Origin: Bacillota bacterium
GTDB taxonomy: Bacteria > Bacillota > Clostridia > Acetivibrionales > DSM-1351
NCBI GenBank assembly: GCA_023397905.1
Contig: JAEWSZ010000124.1
Span: 1 to 21,043, forward strand
Length of the DNA: 21,043 nt
Direction of reading: 5' to 3'
Positions 1-6,733 of the stretch are shown piece by piece. The notes beneath the pieces were generated by a model. It searched no databases and was not told the origin of the DNA. It saw nothing but the letters and a program-made list of their open reading frames with translations. The position numbers and the translations under genes were made by a program. Each line of letters starts with the position of its first letter. Within the stretch, counting starts at the first letter, position 1.

Positions 1-29
1 GATACATATATGAACACATCAGGCGAGGG

Positions 30-358
30 ATGAATAAGGAACAAATAGAACAATTGAAAAACTCCGTTAAGATGAGAAAACAAATGGAATTTTTAAAATT
101 TGCAAGATTGTGAAGAAGCACTTTTGAAATCATCCCTGGGAATCATTATTTTAAGAGTGAAGGAAGTGCACGTAAAGCAATTGAAGAGGGATTGGAACAA
201 GGAAATCTTTTTGTTGCAATTGCACAAGGCGTATGCATTGGATATCGTCAAGTTGGAGAAATTCCTGGATTATATCGCGAAGGCATTACAGAATATATAA
301 TGATGAAGGGAAAATAACATATCTTTTCGTCAAGCTACCAGATCGCGGTGACAAATAA
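30..358 (+). pseudogene. Decayed gene fragment, possibly an acetyltransferase remnant
   Basis: One reading frame runs from an ATG at 30 (MNKEQIEQLK...) to a TAA at 315-317 and is interrupted only by a TGA at 111-113. The residues on both sides look like ordinary protein (after the stop: RSTFEIIPGNHYFKSEG, then LFVAIAQGVCIGYRQV). Near the 3' end a +2 shift continues into an equally protein-like tail (DEGKITYLFVKLPDRGDK) that ends with TAA at 356-358. An internal stop plus a frame change point to a dead gene. The pattern of a short hydrophobic strand followed by a GY motif is weakly reminiscent of GNAT acetyltransferases, but the family is not established. A shorter 66-codon frame at 100-300 has a poor composition and looks like a by-product. 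Confidence 0.35.
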
Positions 359-430
359 GGCAGAGAACAGCGAAGAATGCAGGACGGGATATAACTGCAT
401 TAAATCATGGCACATAAAATTAAATTTAGT

Positions 431-991
431 TCAAGCCTGCCAACCATGAATAGCCGATAGGAACTTCCGCATTAGTTTTGCCAGGGTTTGTGAAGATTCT
501 TTAAAATTATTTTCTACCCATCTTGAAATAATGGAACAAATCGTTGAGGCTATAAAATCTGACACATATGAATTTAGATTCCTTTCTTTATCTGAATATA
601 TCAGGTTTGAAGTGTTAAAAGAGTTTAATATATTTGCAACAATAGCTTTGTTTAATAAAAAGAAAAGATTATTTTGCTTTAATAATTTCAAAAAATCCTT
701 ATAGCTTTGAAGGTATACGAAAAGACCATATAAATGTTGGTAAGTATCTGTGTGGTTGTTGTTGGGGAAAGTAGAAGTATAGCCATGAATTATATTGTCA
801 AGATGGAACTCCAGAATATCGTTTTTAAATTCAAAATTCCGATAAAATGTCTGCCGCGAAACTTGAGCTTCCTGGCATATCTGTGTGATAGTGATTTCTT
901 CATAAGTATAAGTAGCCATCAGGGAGAGTAAAGCATTGGTAATCATGTGCTGAGACTGAAGTGCCTGATGATTTTCATTTAAAGTATACAT
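431..991 (-). CDS. TetR/AcrR-family transcriptional regulator
   Basis: This 186-residue protein has the usual TetR layout. The N-terminal DNA-binding domain includes a helix-turn-helix at about residues 33-52 (ITITQICQEAQVSRQTFYRN), with the family's typical Q-x-FYR-F ending. A variable all-helical ligand/dimer domain follows. The start is supported by GGAGG eight bases upstream on the minus strand. It is divergent from the CruF-like membrane protein gene at 1305. A TTGTAA-17-TATTAT promoter for it (minus strand, 1083-1055) overlaps an operator-like site, and a perfect 18-bp palindrome lies just below the -10 box of the divergent gene. The simplest reading is a repressor of itself and of the membrane protein gene. 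The ligand is unknown. Confidence 0.85.
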   Translation of the reverse strand: MYTLNENHQALQSQHMITNALLSLMATYTYEEITITQICQEAQVSRQTFYRNFEFKNDILEFHLDNIIHGYTSTFPNNNHTDTYQHLYGLFVYLQSYKDFLKLLKQNNLFFLLNKAIVANILNSFNTSNLIYSDKERNLNSYVSDFIASTICSIISRWVENNFKESSQTLAKLMRKFLSAIHGWQA

Positions 992-1054
992 GTTGCAAAT
1001 CCTCCGGTTTGTCTAACTTGTTATATAAGTATTGTTTTCTCTAGCATCATGGCT

Positions 1055-1083
1055 ATAATAACATATAAACATATATGTTACAA
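1055..1083 (-). promoter_or_regulatory. Promoter of the TetR-family gene
   Basis: Read on the minus strand, TTGTAA (1083-1078) is followed after 17 bases by TATTAT (1060-1055), a good SigA-type match. The -35 box lies inside the operator-like sequence at 1075-1092, which suits autorepression. Confidence 0.55.
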
Positions 1084-1092
1084 GTGTTACAG
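1075..1092. promoter_or_regulatory. Degenerate TetR operator copy
   Basis: ATGTTAC-AAGT-GTTACAG matches the perfect palindrome at 1252-1269 fully in the left arm and at 5 of 7 positions in the right arm, with the same 4-base centre length. It overlaps the -35 box of the TetR-family gene. Confidence 0.45.
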
Positions 1093-1212
1093 GGCGCCAT
1101 GGCCAGGAAGAAATTATCATGGAGAAAATGAAAACGATCCATTGTTTGGCTACCTTAAAGGTTTTGTTTTATGTTACAGAACTTCCGATTTGTCTAACTT
1201 ATCCGTAAAATC

Positions 1213-1242
1213 TTGATTTCTACACACTCTATAATTTATAAT
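1213..1242 (+). promoter_or_regulatory. Promoter of the CruF-like membrane protein gene
   Basis: TTGATT (1213-1218), an 18-base spacer and TATAAT (1237-1242) lie about 60 bases before the start codon. A second TATAAT at 1230-1235 overlaps this region. The perfect palindrome at 1252-1269 covers the expected transcription start. Confidence 0.5.
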
Positions 1243-1251
1243 ACAATAAAG

Positions 1252-1269
1252 ATGTTACCAATGTAACAT
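1252..1269. promoter_or_regulatory. Operator palindrome, probably for the TetR-family regulator
   Basis: ATGTTACCAATGTAACAT is a perfect inverted repeat with 7-base arms and a 4-base centre. It sits ten bases below the -10 box and upstream of the AAAGGAGG ribosome binding site of the gene at 1305. Its position between divergent genes and the related half-sites at 1075-1092 suggest the adjacent TetR protein as the binder. This is an inference. Confidence 0.6.
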
Positions 1270-1304
1270 GATACAAGTGTAAAACTTATAAAGGAGGATT
1301 CTTA

Positions 1305-2279
1305 ATGTTTGGTAATGGAATACTTATCACACCCGTTCCAATCCCATGGGCTTTCGGAGATATTATCGTCTATGCGCTGCTCGTCATAATGGCGGTCTAT
1401 ATGATGAAAAAGGCATCTCATCCCCAAGTAATATTCATGGAATTTCTGGCATTTTGCTTTTTGTACGCTGGAATTTATGAAAATGCAGCAGGTGTCGTCG
1501 GAGCATACAATTTTGGCAGGTCTATAGTGAGTTTGGGAAATGTGCCATTCTCTATCCCTGCTATTGAAGTGATGGTGCTGCTGACCGGTTTATGGATGCT
1601 GGATAAAATGCAGCTCAAGCTATGGATGCAGCCGATTATTTTGGCAATGTTCGGTTTCGTTCAGGATCTGACGCTTGATCCTTTAGCCGTCAAACAAGTA
1701 TTTACGGTGAATGGCATCACATCGTCAAGATGGAATTGGATAATTGACGAAAAATCTGTAACATTGTTTAATGTGCCAGTCTATAATTTCCCTGGCTGGT
1801 GCCTTATTATGGGGTATTCTTCTGCATTATTGCTAGTTGGACGATACTTGTTCAAAAAGTTTAAGTATCATAAAGCCATCGGTTATGCTTATCCATTTGT
1901 ATTGATGCCTGTTGCCCTGTTGTTGATGAGAAGCCCTCTTTCACGTCTGCTGTTATATGGAGAACCGTTCGGACATGCAAAAACAAATATTGAGTGGGTA
2001 TTTTTCGCTCTTTGGCTGATTGTGCCTACACTTATTCTTGTCTTCTTCTGGAGGGGAAGGATGAAAGAAGGCATTTCGCTTAAATCTGAATTGCCAATAT
2101 TTCTTATTCCTACAGTTCTGCATCTGACGAATATCTTCTTCACCATATACGGACATTATTGGAATATTTTACCTTTCGATATAATTATAAGCGCTGTTCA
2201 TATTGGATTCCTGGGATTTGTTTTCTATCAGGGCAAAAAGCAGCCTGTACCAACGGAAGCGTATTCTTTACGATTATAG
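1305..2279 (+). CDS. Polytopic membrane protein, CruF/DUF422 (carotenoid hydratase-like) family
   Basis: This 324-residue protein is largely hydrophobic, with about eight predicted membrane spans. The central part shows the pattern of the CruF/DUF422 family, known from bisanhydrobacterioruberin hydratases: an acidic DLTLDPLA segment (about residues 121-128), a tryptophan-containing linker, then FNVPVYNFPGW (about 155-165), matching the family's D-x2-LDP-x-A and GVP-x2-NF-x-GW signatures. An AAAGGAGG ribosome binding site precedes the ATG. It is divergent from a TetR regulator and has its own terminator, so it is a single-gene unit. No carotenoid genes lie nearby, so the substrate is unknown. 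It may act on another isoprenoid or have a different role. Confidence 0.65.
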   Translation: MFGNGILITPVPIPWAFGDIIVYALLVIMAVYMMKKASHPQVIFMEFLAFCFLYAGIYENAAGVVGAYNFGRSIVSLGNVPFSIPAIEVMVLLTGLWMLDKMQLKLWMQPIILAMFGFVQDLTLDPLAVKQVFTVNGITSSRWNWIIDEKSVTLFNVPVYNFPGWCLIMGYSSALLLVGRYLFKKFKYHKAIGYAYPFVLMPVALLLMRSPLSRLLLYGEPFGHAKTNIEWVFFALWLIVPTLILVFFWRGRMKEGISLKSELPIFLIPTVLHLTNIFFTIYGHYWNILPFDIIISAVHIGFLGFVFYQGKKQPVPTEAYSLRL

Positions 2280-2330
2280 TATCGGAAAAACATAGAGGGA
2301 ATTGAAAAAGGCTGAAAACGCGGCTATCAG

Positions 2331-2363
2331 AAAAGTATCTACATTTATGTAGGTGCTTTTTTC
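2331..2363 (+). terminator. Rho-independent terminator of the CruF-like gene
   Basis: GTATCTACAT (2335-2344) pairs with ATGTAGGTGC (2347-2356) through two G-U pairs and is followed by six T. It lies about 55 bases after the stop codon. Confidence 0.8.
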
Positions 2364-2639
2364 TATAGAATCGATTGTTTTTGCAGCCGGATTCTTTGTA
2401 TTTATATGGTAATTATAAATGCAGATTAATATTCTGTTATTTCTATAATCTGAAGTTGTATATGAAACAAATTTTGATATTGATGCTGATAGCAGAAATG
2501 TCCAATACCAAGGAAAAACTGTTACACACACATGTTTATATTGGGAGAAACCGGTAATTCCAGATAGTGCTATAATGTGAATGGGGCATAATAGTTTTAA
2601 ATTTCGTAATAGTTCACTTTTTTAATGGAGGTTTAATAA
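2364..2639. other. Gap with a possible coding relic
   Basis: AT-rich sequence without a complete gene. One frame without a start codon, 2449-2580, reads like a protein fragment (...YETNFDIDADSRNVQYQG... WEKPVIPDSAIM, then TGA) and could be the tail of a lost gene. The promoter of the methyltransferase gene lies at the right end. Confidence 0.25.
2568..2576 (+). promoter_or_regulatory. Extended -10 promoter of the methyltransferase gene
   Basis: TGCTATAAT is an extended -10 box (TG at 2568-2569, TATAAT at 2571-2576) about 64 bases before the start codon. No good -35 box was found at normal spacing, which is usual for extended -10 promoters. Confidence 0.45.
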
Positions 2640-3305
2640 ATGGCAACATGGAATAAATTGTTTTTAGATGAAAAATTCATAGCTTTTTTACCACAGCCGG
2701 AAGTGTATAAATTCGTAAAGGTTCTTGAGGGTATATTTCCGGACAGACCCTTATCAATATGGGATTTATGCTGTGGTGCAGGAAGACATACCGTACTGAT
2801 ATCACAAATGGGACATAATACATTTGGAAGTGATATTTCTGAAAATGGAATAAATTACACCCAAAAGTGGCTTGAAAACAATGGCTTAAAGGCAACTCTT
2901 AAGGTATCGGACATGACTGATAGTCCTTTTACTGGAATGAATTTTAATGGGGCCATATCTTGGGATGCTCTACACCATAATACTATTAGCAATATTAATA
3001 AGGCTGTAAACAATGTGTATGAGAACCTTTGTGAAAATGGTATGTTTATGGTATCATTACTTTCCACAAAAGGTGGAGCATTTCACATAGGAAATGAAAT
3101 TGAAAAGAATACTTTTGTTAGCGAAGAAGGCTCGGAAGCAGGAGTGCCTCACCACTACTTTGACGAACAAGGAATAAGAGATTTATTTAAAAAGTGGAAA
3201 ATAGTCAGCTTAATAGAAGTTGTTGCTACATATATTGAGACTGCATTAGATTATCTGGTTAATCCATTCCCTTATACAAAGTGGTATGTTATTGTGCAAA
3301 AGTAA
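2640..3305 (+). CDS. Class I SAM-dependent methyltransferase
   Basis: This 221-residue protein has a Rossmann-type methyltransferase fold. Motif I is WDLCCGAGRHT (about residues 41-51), with an acidic residue ending strand 2 (GSDIS). Later come the motif IV-like SWDALHH and a motif VI region (ENLCENGMFMVSLL). This arrangement is typical of the methyltransferase-11/TehB-like small-molecule methyltransferases. TGGAGG upstream supports the start. It stands alone, with its own promoter and no partner gene. The substrate cannot be told from sequence. The end YTKWYVIVQK, with a W-Y near the C-terminus, is common in this group. Confidence 0.8.
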   Translation: MATWNKLFLDEKFIAFLPQPEVYKFVKVLEGIFPDRPLSIWDLCCGAGRHTVLISQMGHNTFGSDISENGINYTQKWLENNGLKATLKVSDMTDSPFTGMNFNGAISWDALHHNTISNINKAVNNVYENLCENGMFMVSLLSTKGGAFHIGNEIEKNTFVSEEGSEAGVPHHYFDEQGIRDLFKKWKIVSLIEVVATYIETALDYLVNPFPYTKWYVIVQK

Positions 3306-3466
3306 CAATTTTAGACTATAAGTATTTTGGAGAGTTTTTTTCTATTAAAACAAATTAGATTGAAAATATTACAATTTTGTAGTTTTATTTTATGGTAATA
3401 AAATGTAAGATGAAATTGGTACATTAATATTTATTGGCTGAAATAAGCAAAAAGATATTACTTTAG

Positions 3467-3495
3467 TTGGAAGATATGCTTTATTATAGTATAAT
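3467..3495 (+). promoter_or_regulatory. SigA-type promoter of the beta-helix protein gene
   Basis: TTGGAA (3467-3472), a 17-base spacer and TATAAT (3490-3495) form a near-consensus promoter. It implies a 5' leader of about 145 bases before the start codon at 3647. The stretch 3306-3466 is AT-rich and holds nothing else recognisable. Confidence 0.65.
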
Positions 3496-3501
3496 AGGGT
3501 T

Positions 3502-3646
3502 GATGTGGAAATTGAATTGAGATTAGATTTCTGCGTGATGGAAGCTCTGGTGTATTTTGGGGTTTATTATTTGAGGTGAGCAGTAGATATCATGGAACCA
3601 GAGAGACAGTGGTACTAAGTAAATATTTAAAATGCGGAGGATTTGA
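3502..3646 (+). other. Long 5' leader of the beta-helix protein gene
   Basis: The predicted transcript has about 145 untranslated bases. CTCTGGT (3546-3552) can pair with ACCAGAG (3597-3603), a 7-bp stem enclosing 44 bases. No known riboswitch was recognised. The ribosome binding site GGAGG is at 3636-3640. Confidence 0.3.
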
Positions 3647-4756
3647 ATGATGAACAGGGACAAACTTAAAGGTTTTATTTCAGGATTGATATTTGCAGTG
3701 GTTTTAGGGATAGCTGCAATGGGGGTAAATGTTTTAGCGGCACCTGTAGAAAAGAAGATATCGGTTGTTTATGATGACTTGAAAATTTATGTAGATGGAG
3801 TCCTTACTCAGACCAAGGATGCCGACGGCAAAACAATTGAACCCTTTATCTCAAACGGTGTTACATATCTGCCTGTTGCAGCGTTAAGCAGAATATTAGG
3901 AAAAGATGTTAGTTGGGATGGGAAAACCAAAAGTATCTATATAGGTAAAAAACCTGACATTAAGGCTCAAGAAGTTACCGTATCCAATGTTGATGAATTA
4001 TTTGCCGCACTTGGTTCCAATAAACATATCAAGCTGAAACCCGGAGTTTATAATATTTCTGATTTGAAACAAGGTTACAGCGAAAGTAATAACATCTATT
4101 GGCATGAAGAGTATGATGGCAATGAGCTGGTGCTGAATGGAATTTATAATCTGACTTTAGAGGGTCTGGGGGAGGAACCTGCTGAAATAGTGGTTGAGCC
4201 AAGATATGCAGATGTACTTACATTTTTAAATTGTACAAAAATATCTTTAAAAAATATTAAAGCCGGGCATACGCTGGCGAAGGGTGAATGTGCAGGTGGC
4301 GTATTGAACTTTGAATCATCAAAGGATATAGATATTTCAAACAGCAGTTTTTATGGAAGTGGTACTTATGGGATTATTGCCTTAAATACTGAAAATTTAA
4401 AGTTTAATAATTCCATTATTGAAGAGTGCACGAATGGAGCAATGACAATAAGCAACTGCAAGGAGTTTGCATTTACTAACAGTATATTCAGGCAGTGTGA
4501 AGGATTTAAATTATTTAATATCCAATCTTCATCAAATATTGTCTACGACAAATGTGAGATATCTGAAAATGAAGCATTATATAAAGATACGGATATAATA
4601 GATACTAGTTTATCCAGTGGAATAAAGTTTACTGATTGTAAATTTATAAATAATAAATCGTTTAGTTTCAATCAAGATACTATATCAGATATTGACTTTA
4701 CCGGCACTACTTTTGAGGGAAACAGTTTTGATGACTTGTTAAATCAGGATAAATAG
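3647..4756 (+). CDS. Secreted stalk-domain protein with right-handed beta-helix repeats
   Basis: This 369-residue protein begins with a signal peptide: the basic MMNRDKLKG, then a hydrophobic core of about residues 10-30 ending in VLAAP. Residues about 36-98 form a copper-amine-oxidase-N-terminal-like 'stalk' domain, with the marks YVDG, a YLPVAALSRILG helix and SWDGKTKSIYIG. From about 115 to the end there are strand-turn repeats of the pectate-lyase/beta-helix type (NCTKISLKNI, SSKDIDISNSSF, NTENLKFNNSII, NCKEFAFTNSIF). Stalk domains are common on clostridial envelope proteins, and such helices often bind or cut polysaccharide, but no catalytic motif is evident. GGAGG lies six bases before the first of two tandem ATGs. 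It is a single-gene unit with its own promoter and terminator. Confidence 0.8.
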   Translation: MMNRDKLKGFISGLIFAVVLGIAAMGVNVLAAPVEKKISVVYDDLKIYVDGVLTQTKDADGKTIEPFISNGVTYLPVAALSRILGKDVSWDGKTKSIYIGKKPDIKAQEVTVSNVDELFAALGSNKHIKLKPGVYNISDLKQGYSESNNIYWHEEYDGNELVLNGIYNLTLEGLGEEPAEIVVEPRYADVLTFLNCTKISLKNIKAGHTLAKGECAGGVLNFESSKDIDISNSSFYGSGTYGIIALNTENLKFNNSIIEECTNGAMTISNCKEFAFTNSIFRQCEGFKLFNIQSSSNIVYDKCEISENEALYKDTDIIDTSLSSGIKFTDCKFINNKSFSFNQDTISDIDFTGTTFEGNSFDDLLNQDK

Positions 4757-4818
4757 ATTAATGAAATGGCTAATGAGATTTTAGCTTAAAGAAGGCTTCA
4801 TCCCGGAGCTCAGAGTAT

Positions 4819-4861
4819 AAAAGCTGCCTCGTATGATATATTCATCACGGAGGCAGCTTTT
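4819..4861. terminator. Bidirectional terminator between convergent genes
   Basis: AAAAGCTGCCTC (4819-4830) and GAGGCAGCTTTT (4850-4861) form a perfect 12-bp stem, with further pairing inside. A-runs and T-runs on the two sides serve both the beta-helix gene (+) and the gerQ-like gene (-). Confidence 0.85.
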
Positions 4862-4878
4862 ATGTTCATGGTGACGGG

Positions 4879-5283
4879 CTATAACATGAATGTAATAAAT
4901 TTTATAGAGAAAAAATCACAGGTGATAATATCATCTGATTCCGCCTGGCGCAGGGTTATATAGTTTGCACCGACACTCAGCAATGTTCCTGATTTGTCCA
5001 ATAGGGTTCCGGTACCAATTAAAAACTCAACTCTCACTCTTTTACCGATTTGTGTACGCAGAAAACCGTTCAGGTAATCAGTGCTGGCCATCGACAGAGG
5101 CTGTGGTTCTGTAGTGGGTGTTATTGGCGCCGTCGGGGCCAATTGAGGGCCCTGATAAAGCTGCTGCTGTTGCAACTGTTGTTGCTGTAATTGCTGTTGA
5201 AATGTTAAATCCGAATCTCCGTCGGGTCTCTCTTCGAAGCAACAGATAGGTAAGGTGTAATAAGGGGTATGCGGATTTTTCAT
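4879..5283 (-). CDS. gerQ: GerQ-like spore coat protein with a glutamine-rich tract
   Basis: This 134-residue protein has an N-terminal low-complexity half and a C-terminal small beta-rich domain. The latter (about 70-134: YLNGFLRTQIGKRVRVEF, then GTLLSVGANYITLRQ and FFSIKFITF) matches GerQ/YwdL, a coat protein needed for CwlJ function in Bacillus. The gene lies 35 bases downstream of the cwlJ-type gene, the same pairing as in Bacillus but in reversed order. About residues 29-43 are almost only Q and L (QQQLQQQQLQQQQL), followed by a P/T-rich linker. Bacillus GerQ is cross-linked by transglutaminase, so a Q-rich tract could supply acyl-donor sites, which is an inference. AAAGGAAG upstream supports the start. 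Confidence 0.75.
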   Translation of the reverse strand: MKNPHTPYYTLPICCFEERPDGDSDLTFQQQLQQQQLQQQQLYQGPQLAPTAPITPTTEPQPLSMASTDYLNGFLRTQIGKRVRVEFLIGTGTLLDKSGTLLSVGANYITLRQAESDDIITCDFFSIKFITFML

Positions 5284-5318
5284 AAAGCTGGATCTTCCTT
5301 TCTTTAAATTATAATGGA

Positions 5319-5762
5319 TTAAGTTTGGGCGTATTTTTGTGTGGGGATATAAAAGCAGTGCTGCTGTACCCTGGTTAATATCACGCCCGTCTCGCCCGGC
5401 GGAAAAAACGAACCGCAGGATGGGTTAAAAGGGTTATAATACCACAGACTGTTGGCAATAGCTCCCAGGGTGTTTCCTGTCATTGCCCAGTCGACGATGT
5501 CATAATGTACCTGCAATGGATTCATATTATATATGTTCTGAGGATTATACTGTCCGCCGACTTCCTCCTTGACGCATGTAAACTGGCCGGCCTGGAGAAT
5601 AGCGGCTCTGATGTCGCCATGCAGCAATCTGAAAAACTCACCATAGGAAACAGTAACTCTGTTCATGATAACCGAGGCAACCGCTCTCATGCCGGGATCG
5701 CCTTCTCCGCCGGCTTCGCACTGTATTAGTCTCGCAAATAATTCTCTATCCGTAAATGGCAT
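5319..5762 (-). CDS. cwlJ: Spore cortex-lytic cell wall hydrolase, CwlJ/SleB type
   Basis: This 147-residue protein consists of one hydrolase-2 (SleB/CwlJ) domain. The N-terminal ELFARLIQCEAGGEGDPGMR holds the family's catalytic glutamate region, followed by AVASVIMNRV. Later come a GQFTCV segment and the C-terminal LWYYNP...FFPPGETGVI, matching the family's W(Y/F)-N-P pattern. It has no signal peptide and no peptidoglycan-binding domain, so it resembles CwlJ, which is made in the mother cell and held in the coat, rather than the exported SleB. The downstream gerQ-like gene fits this role. AAAGGTGATC upstream supports the ATG. Confidence 0.88.
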   Translation of the reverse strand: MPFTDRELFARLIQCEAGGEGDPGMRAVASVIMNRVTVSYGEFFRLLHGDIRAAILQAGQFTCVKEEVGGQYNPQNIYNMNPLQVHYDIVDWAMTGNTLGAIANSLWYYNPFNPSCGSFFPPGETGVILTRVQQHCFYIPTQKYAQT

Positions 5763-5790
5763 TCCTGATCACCTTTTTTATAAAAAGTTA

Positions 5791-5828
5791 TAAAAAAATA
5801 TACTGCTTATTTCTAATAGCAGTATATT
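5791..5828 (-). terminator. Terminator of the mtnN gene
   Basis: AATATACTGC (5797-5806) and GCAGTATATT (5819-5828) form a perfect 10-bp stem. On the minus strand it is followed by a run of T (A-run 5792-5798 on the plus strand). It separates mtnN from the cwlJ-gerQ pair. Confidence 0.75.
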
Positions 5829-5867
5829 ATGGCCTAAAAAGGAATGTTACATATATTAAGAATTATG

Positions 5868-6629
5868 TTAATCGATGTCTGAGATAAAGCTTTCAACTAT
5901 TCCGCTGGTAAAATGGCTCGCAGTTTTTTCCACAAACTTGGGAAAATTGATGCCGGCATTTTCATCCGCCTTATCCGATATCACTCTGAAGACCACAAAT
6001 CCGACATTGTGCTCGTGGCATACCTGGGCTACTGCGGCGCCTTCCATTTCAATACATTTCAGGTTGGTTATCTCAGCTGAAATGTTTTGCACCTTCCGGC
6101 TGTCCGCAATGAACTGGTCGCCGCTGGCAATAGTGCCAACCACTACTTCCGGGGTTGTTATACGGAACTCGTCCAGATACTTACGGTCTACATCGGTTTC
6201 CATATTCCCGGATATATAGCGTTTTGCCGAGCTCACAGCAAGAGAAACAATCTTATCCTCCGGTTTAAAATAATCCACGCCCAGCAGAGGTATTTCAAAT
6301 TTCTTGTACCCCGGCAGCAGGCTGGCGTCCATATCGTGCTGGACGAGTCTGTCGGCGATGACAATATCCCCGATGTTCAAGGCCTTGTCGGCTCCTCCGG
6401 CAACTCCCGAGAATATGACCATATCAACATAAAATGTTTCTACAAGTGTTGTTACCGTTGAGGCGGAGGCAACCTTTCCCCACCTGGAAAATACCAGGAC
6501 GGCGTCTTTGCCGAAAAGCTTCCCTATATAGTAATCCCTCATTCCGATGGTCCTGGTTTCAGCAACAGCCATACTGTGGAGCAGGAGTTTTGTTTCCTCT
6601 TCCATGGCTCCCATAACGCCTATCAGCAT
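5868..6629 (-). CDS. mtnN: 5'-methylthioadenosine/S-adenosylhomocysteine nucleosidase
   Basis: The enzyme cleaves adenine from methylthioadenosine and S-adenosylhomocysteine in the cytoplasm and feeds methionine salvage and AI-2 precursor formation. The N-terminus MLIGVMGAMEEE puts the catalytic acid at Glu12, as in characterised MTANs. FSGVAGGADKALNIGDIVIA (73-92) is the phosphorylase-fold glycine loop, ASGDQFI is at 168-174, the substrate-binding MEGAA at 195-199, and the catalytic Asp219 in SDKAD. At 253 residues it is about 20 longer than most homologues. The extra length seems to lie around residues 118-160. GGGAGG eight bases upstream supports the start, a TATAAT promoter lies at 6687-6715 and a terminator follows, so it is monocistronic. 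Confidence 0.93.
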   Translation of the reverse strand: MLIGVMGAMEEETKLLLHSMAVAETRTIGMRDYYIGKLFGKDAVLVFSRWGKVASASTVTTLVETFYVDMVIFSGVAGGADKALNIGDIVIADRLVQHDMDASLLPGYKKFEIPLLGVDYFKPEDKIVSLAVSSAKRYISGNMETDVDRKYLDEFRITTPEVVVGTIASGDQFIADSRKVQNISAEITNLKCIEMEGAAVAQVCHEHNVGFVVFRVISDKADENAGINFPKFVEKTASHFTSGIVESFISDID

Positions 6630-6686
6630 AAGTCATTCCTCCCGGATAATATATTTCAATATTTATGATGAATATCAATTACCTTC

Positions 6687-6715
6687 ATTATAAATAAACA
6701 GCCGGGGCTATGCAA
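6687..6715 (-). promoter_or_regulatory. Promoter of mtnN
   Basis: On the minus strand TTGCAT (6715-6710), a 17-base spacer and TATAAT (6692-6687). The spacer holds the palindrome AGCCCCGGCT (6709-6700), which could be an operator or a weak terminator of the upstream ferredoxin gene. Confidence 0.5.
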
Positions 6716-6733
6716 TTATAAAGTCAATTTCTA

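Larger units (their letters stand above)
1004..1269. repeat. Two diverged tandem copies of a promoter/operator module
   Basis: Copy A (1004-1092) and copy B (1185-1269) share the same ordered landmarks: TTTGTCTAACTT (1008-1019 and 1189-1200), an AT-rich stretch with TATAAT boxes, then ATGTTAC-N4 operator arms (1075 and 1252). Read on the minus strand, both carry GTTAGACAAA-YCGGA-G, which in copy A is the leader and ribosome binding site of the TetR gene. In copy B the position of the start codon reads ATA and the frame stops after a few codons. Copy B therefore looks like an eroded second tetR 5' end, meaning that a regulator/target unit was once duplicated and then deleted internally. Confidence 0.5.

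Noticed and set aside
1119..1208. 29-codon frame with an AGGAAG-like upstream sequence
   Set aside because: It lies across the duplicated control region and its peptide looks random. It is better explained as eroded tetR sequence read on the other strand.
3302..3345. Terminator after the methyltransferase gene
   Set aside because: There is a run of seven T, but the preceding bases cannot form a stable stem of more than a few pairs.
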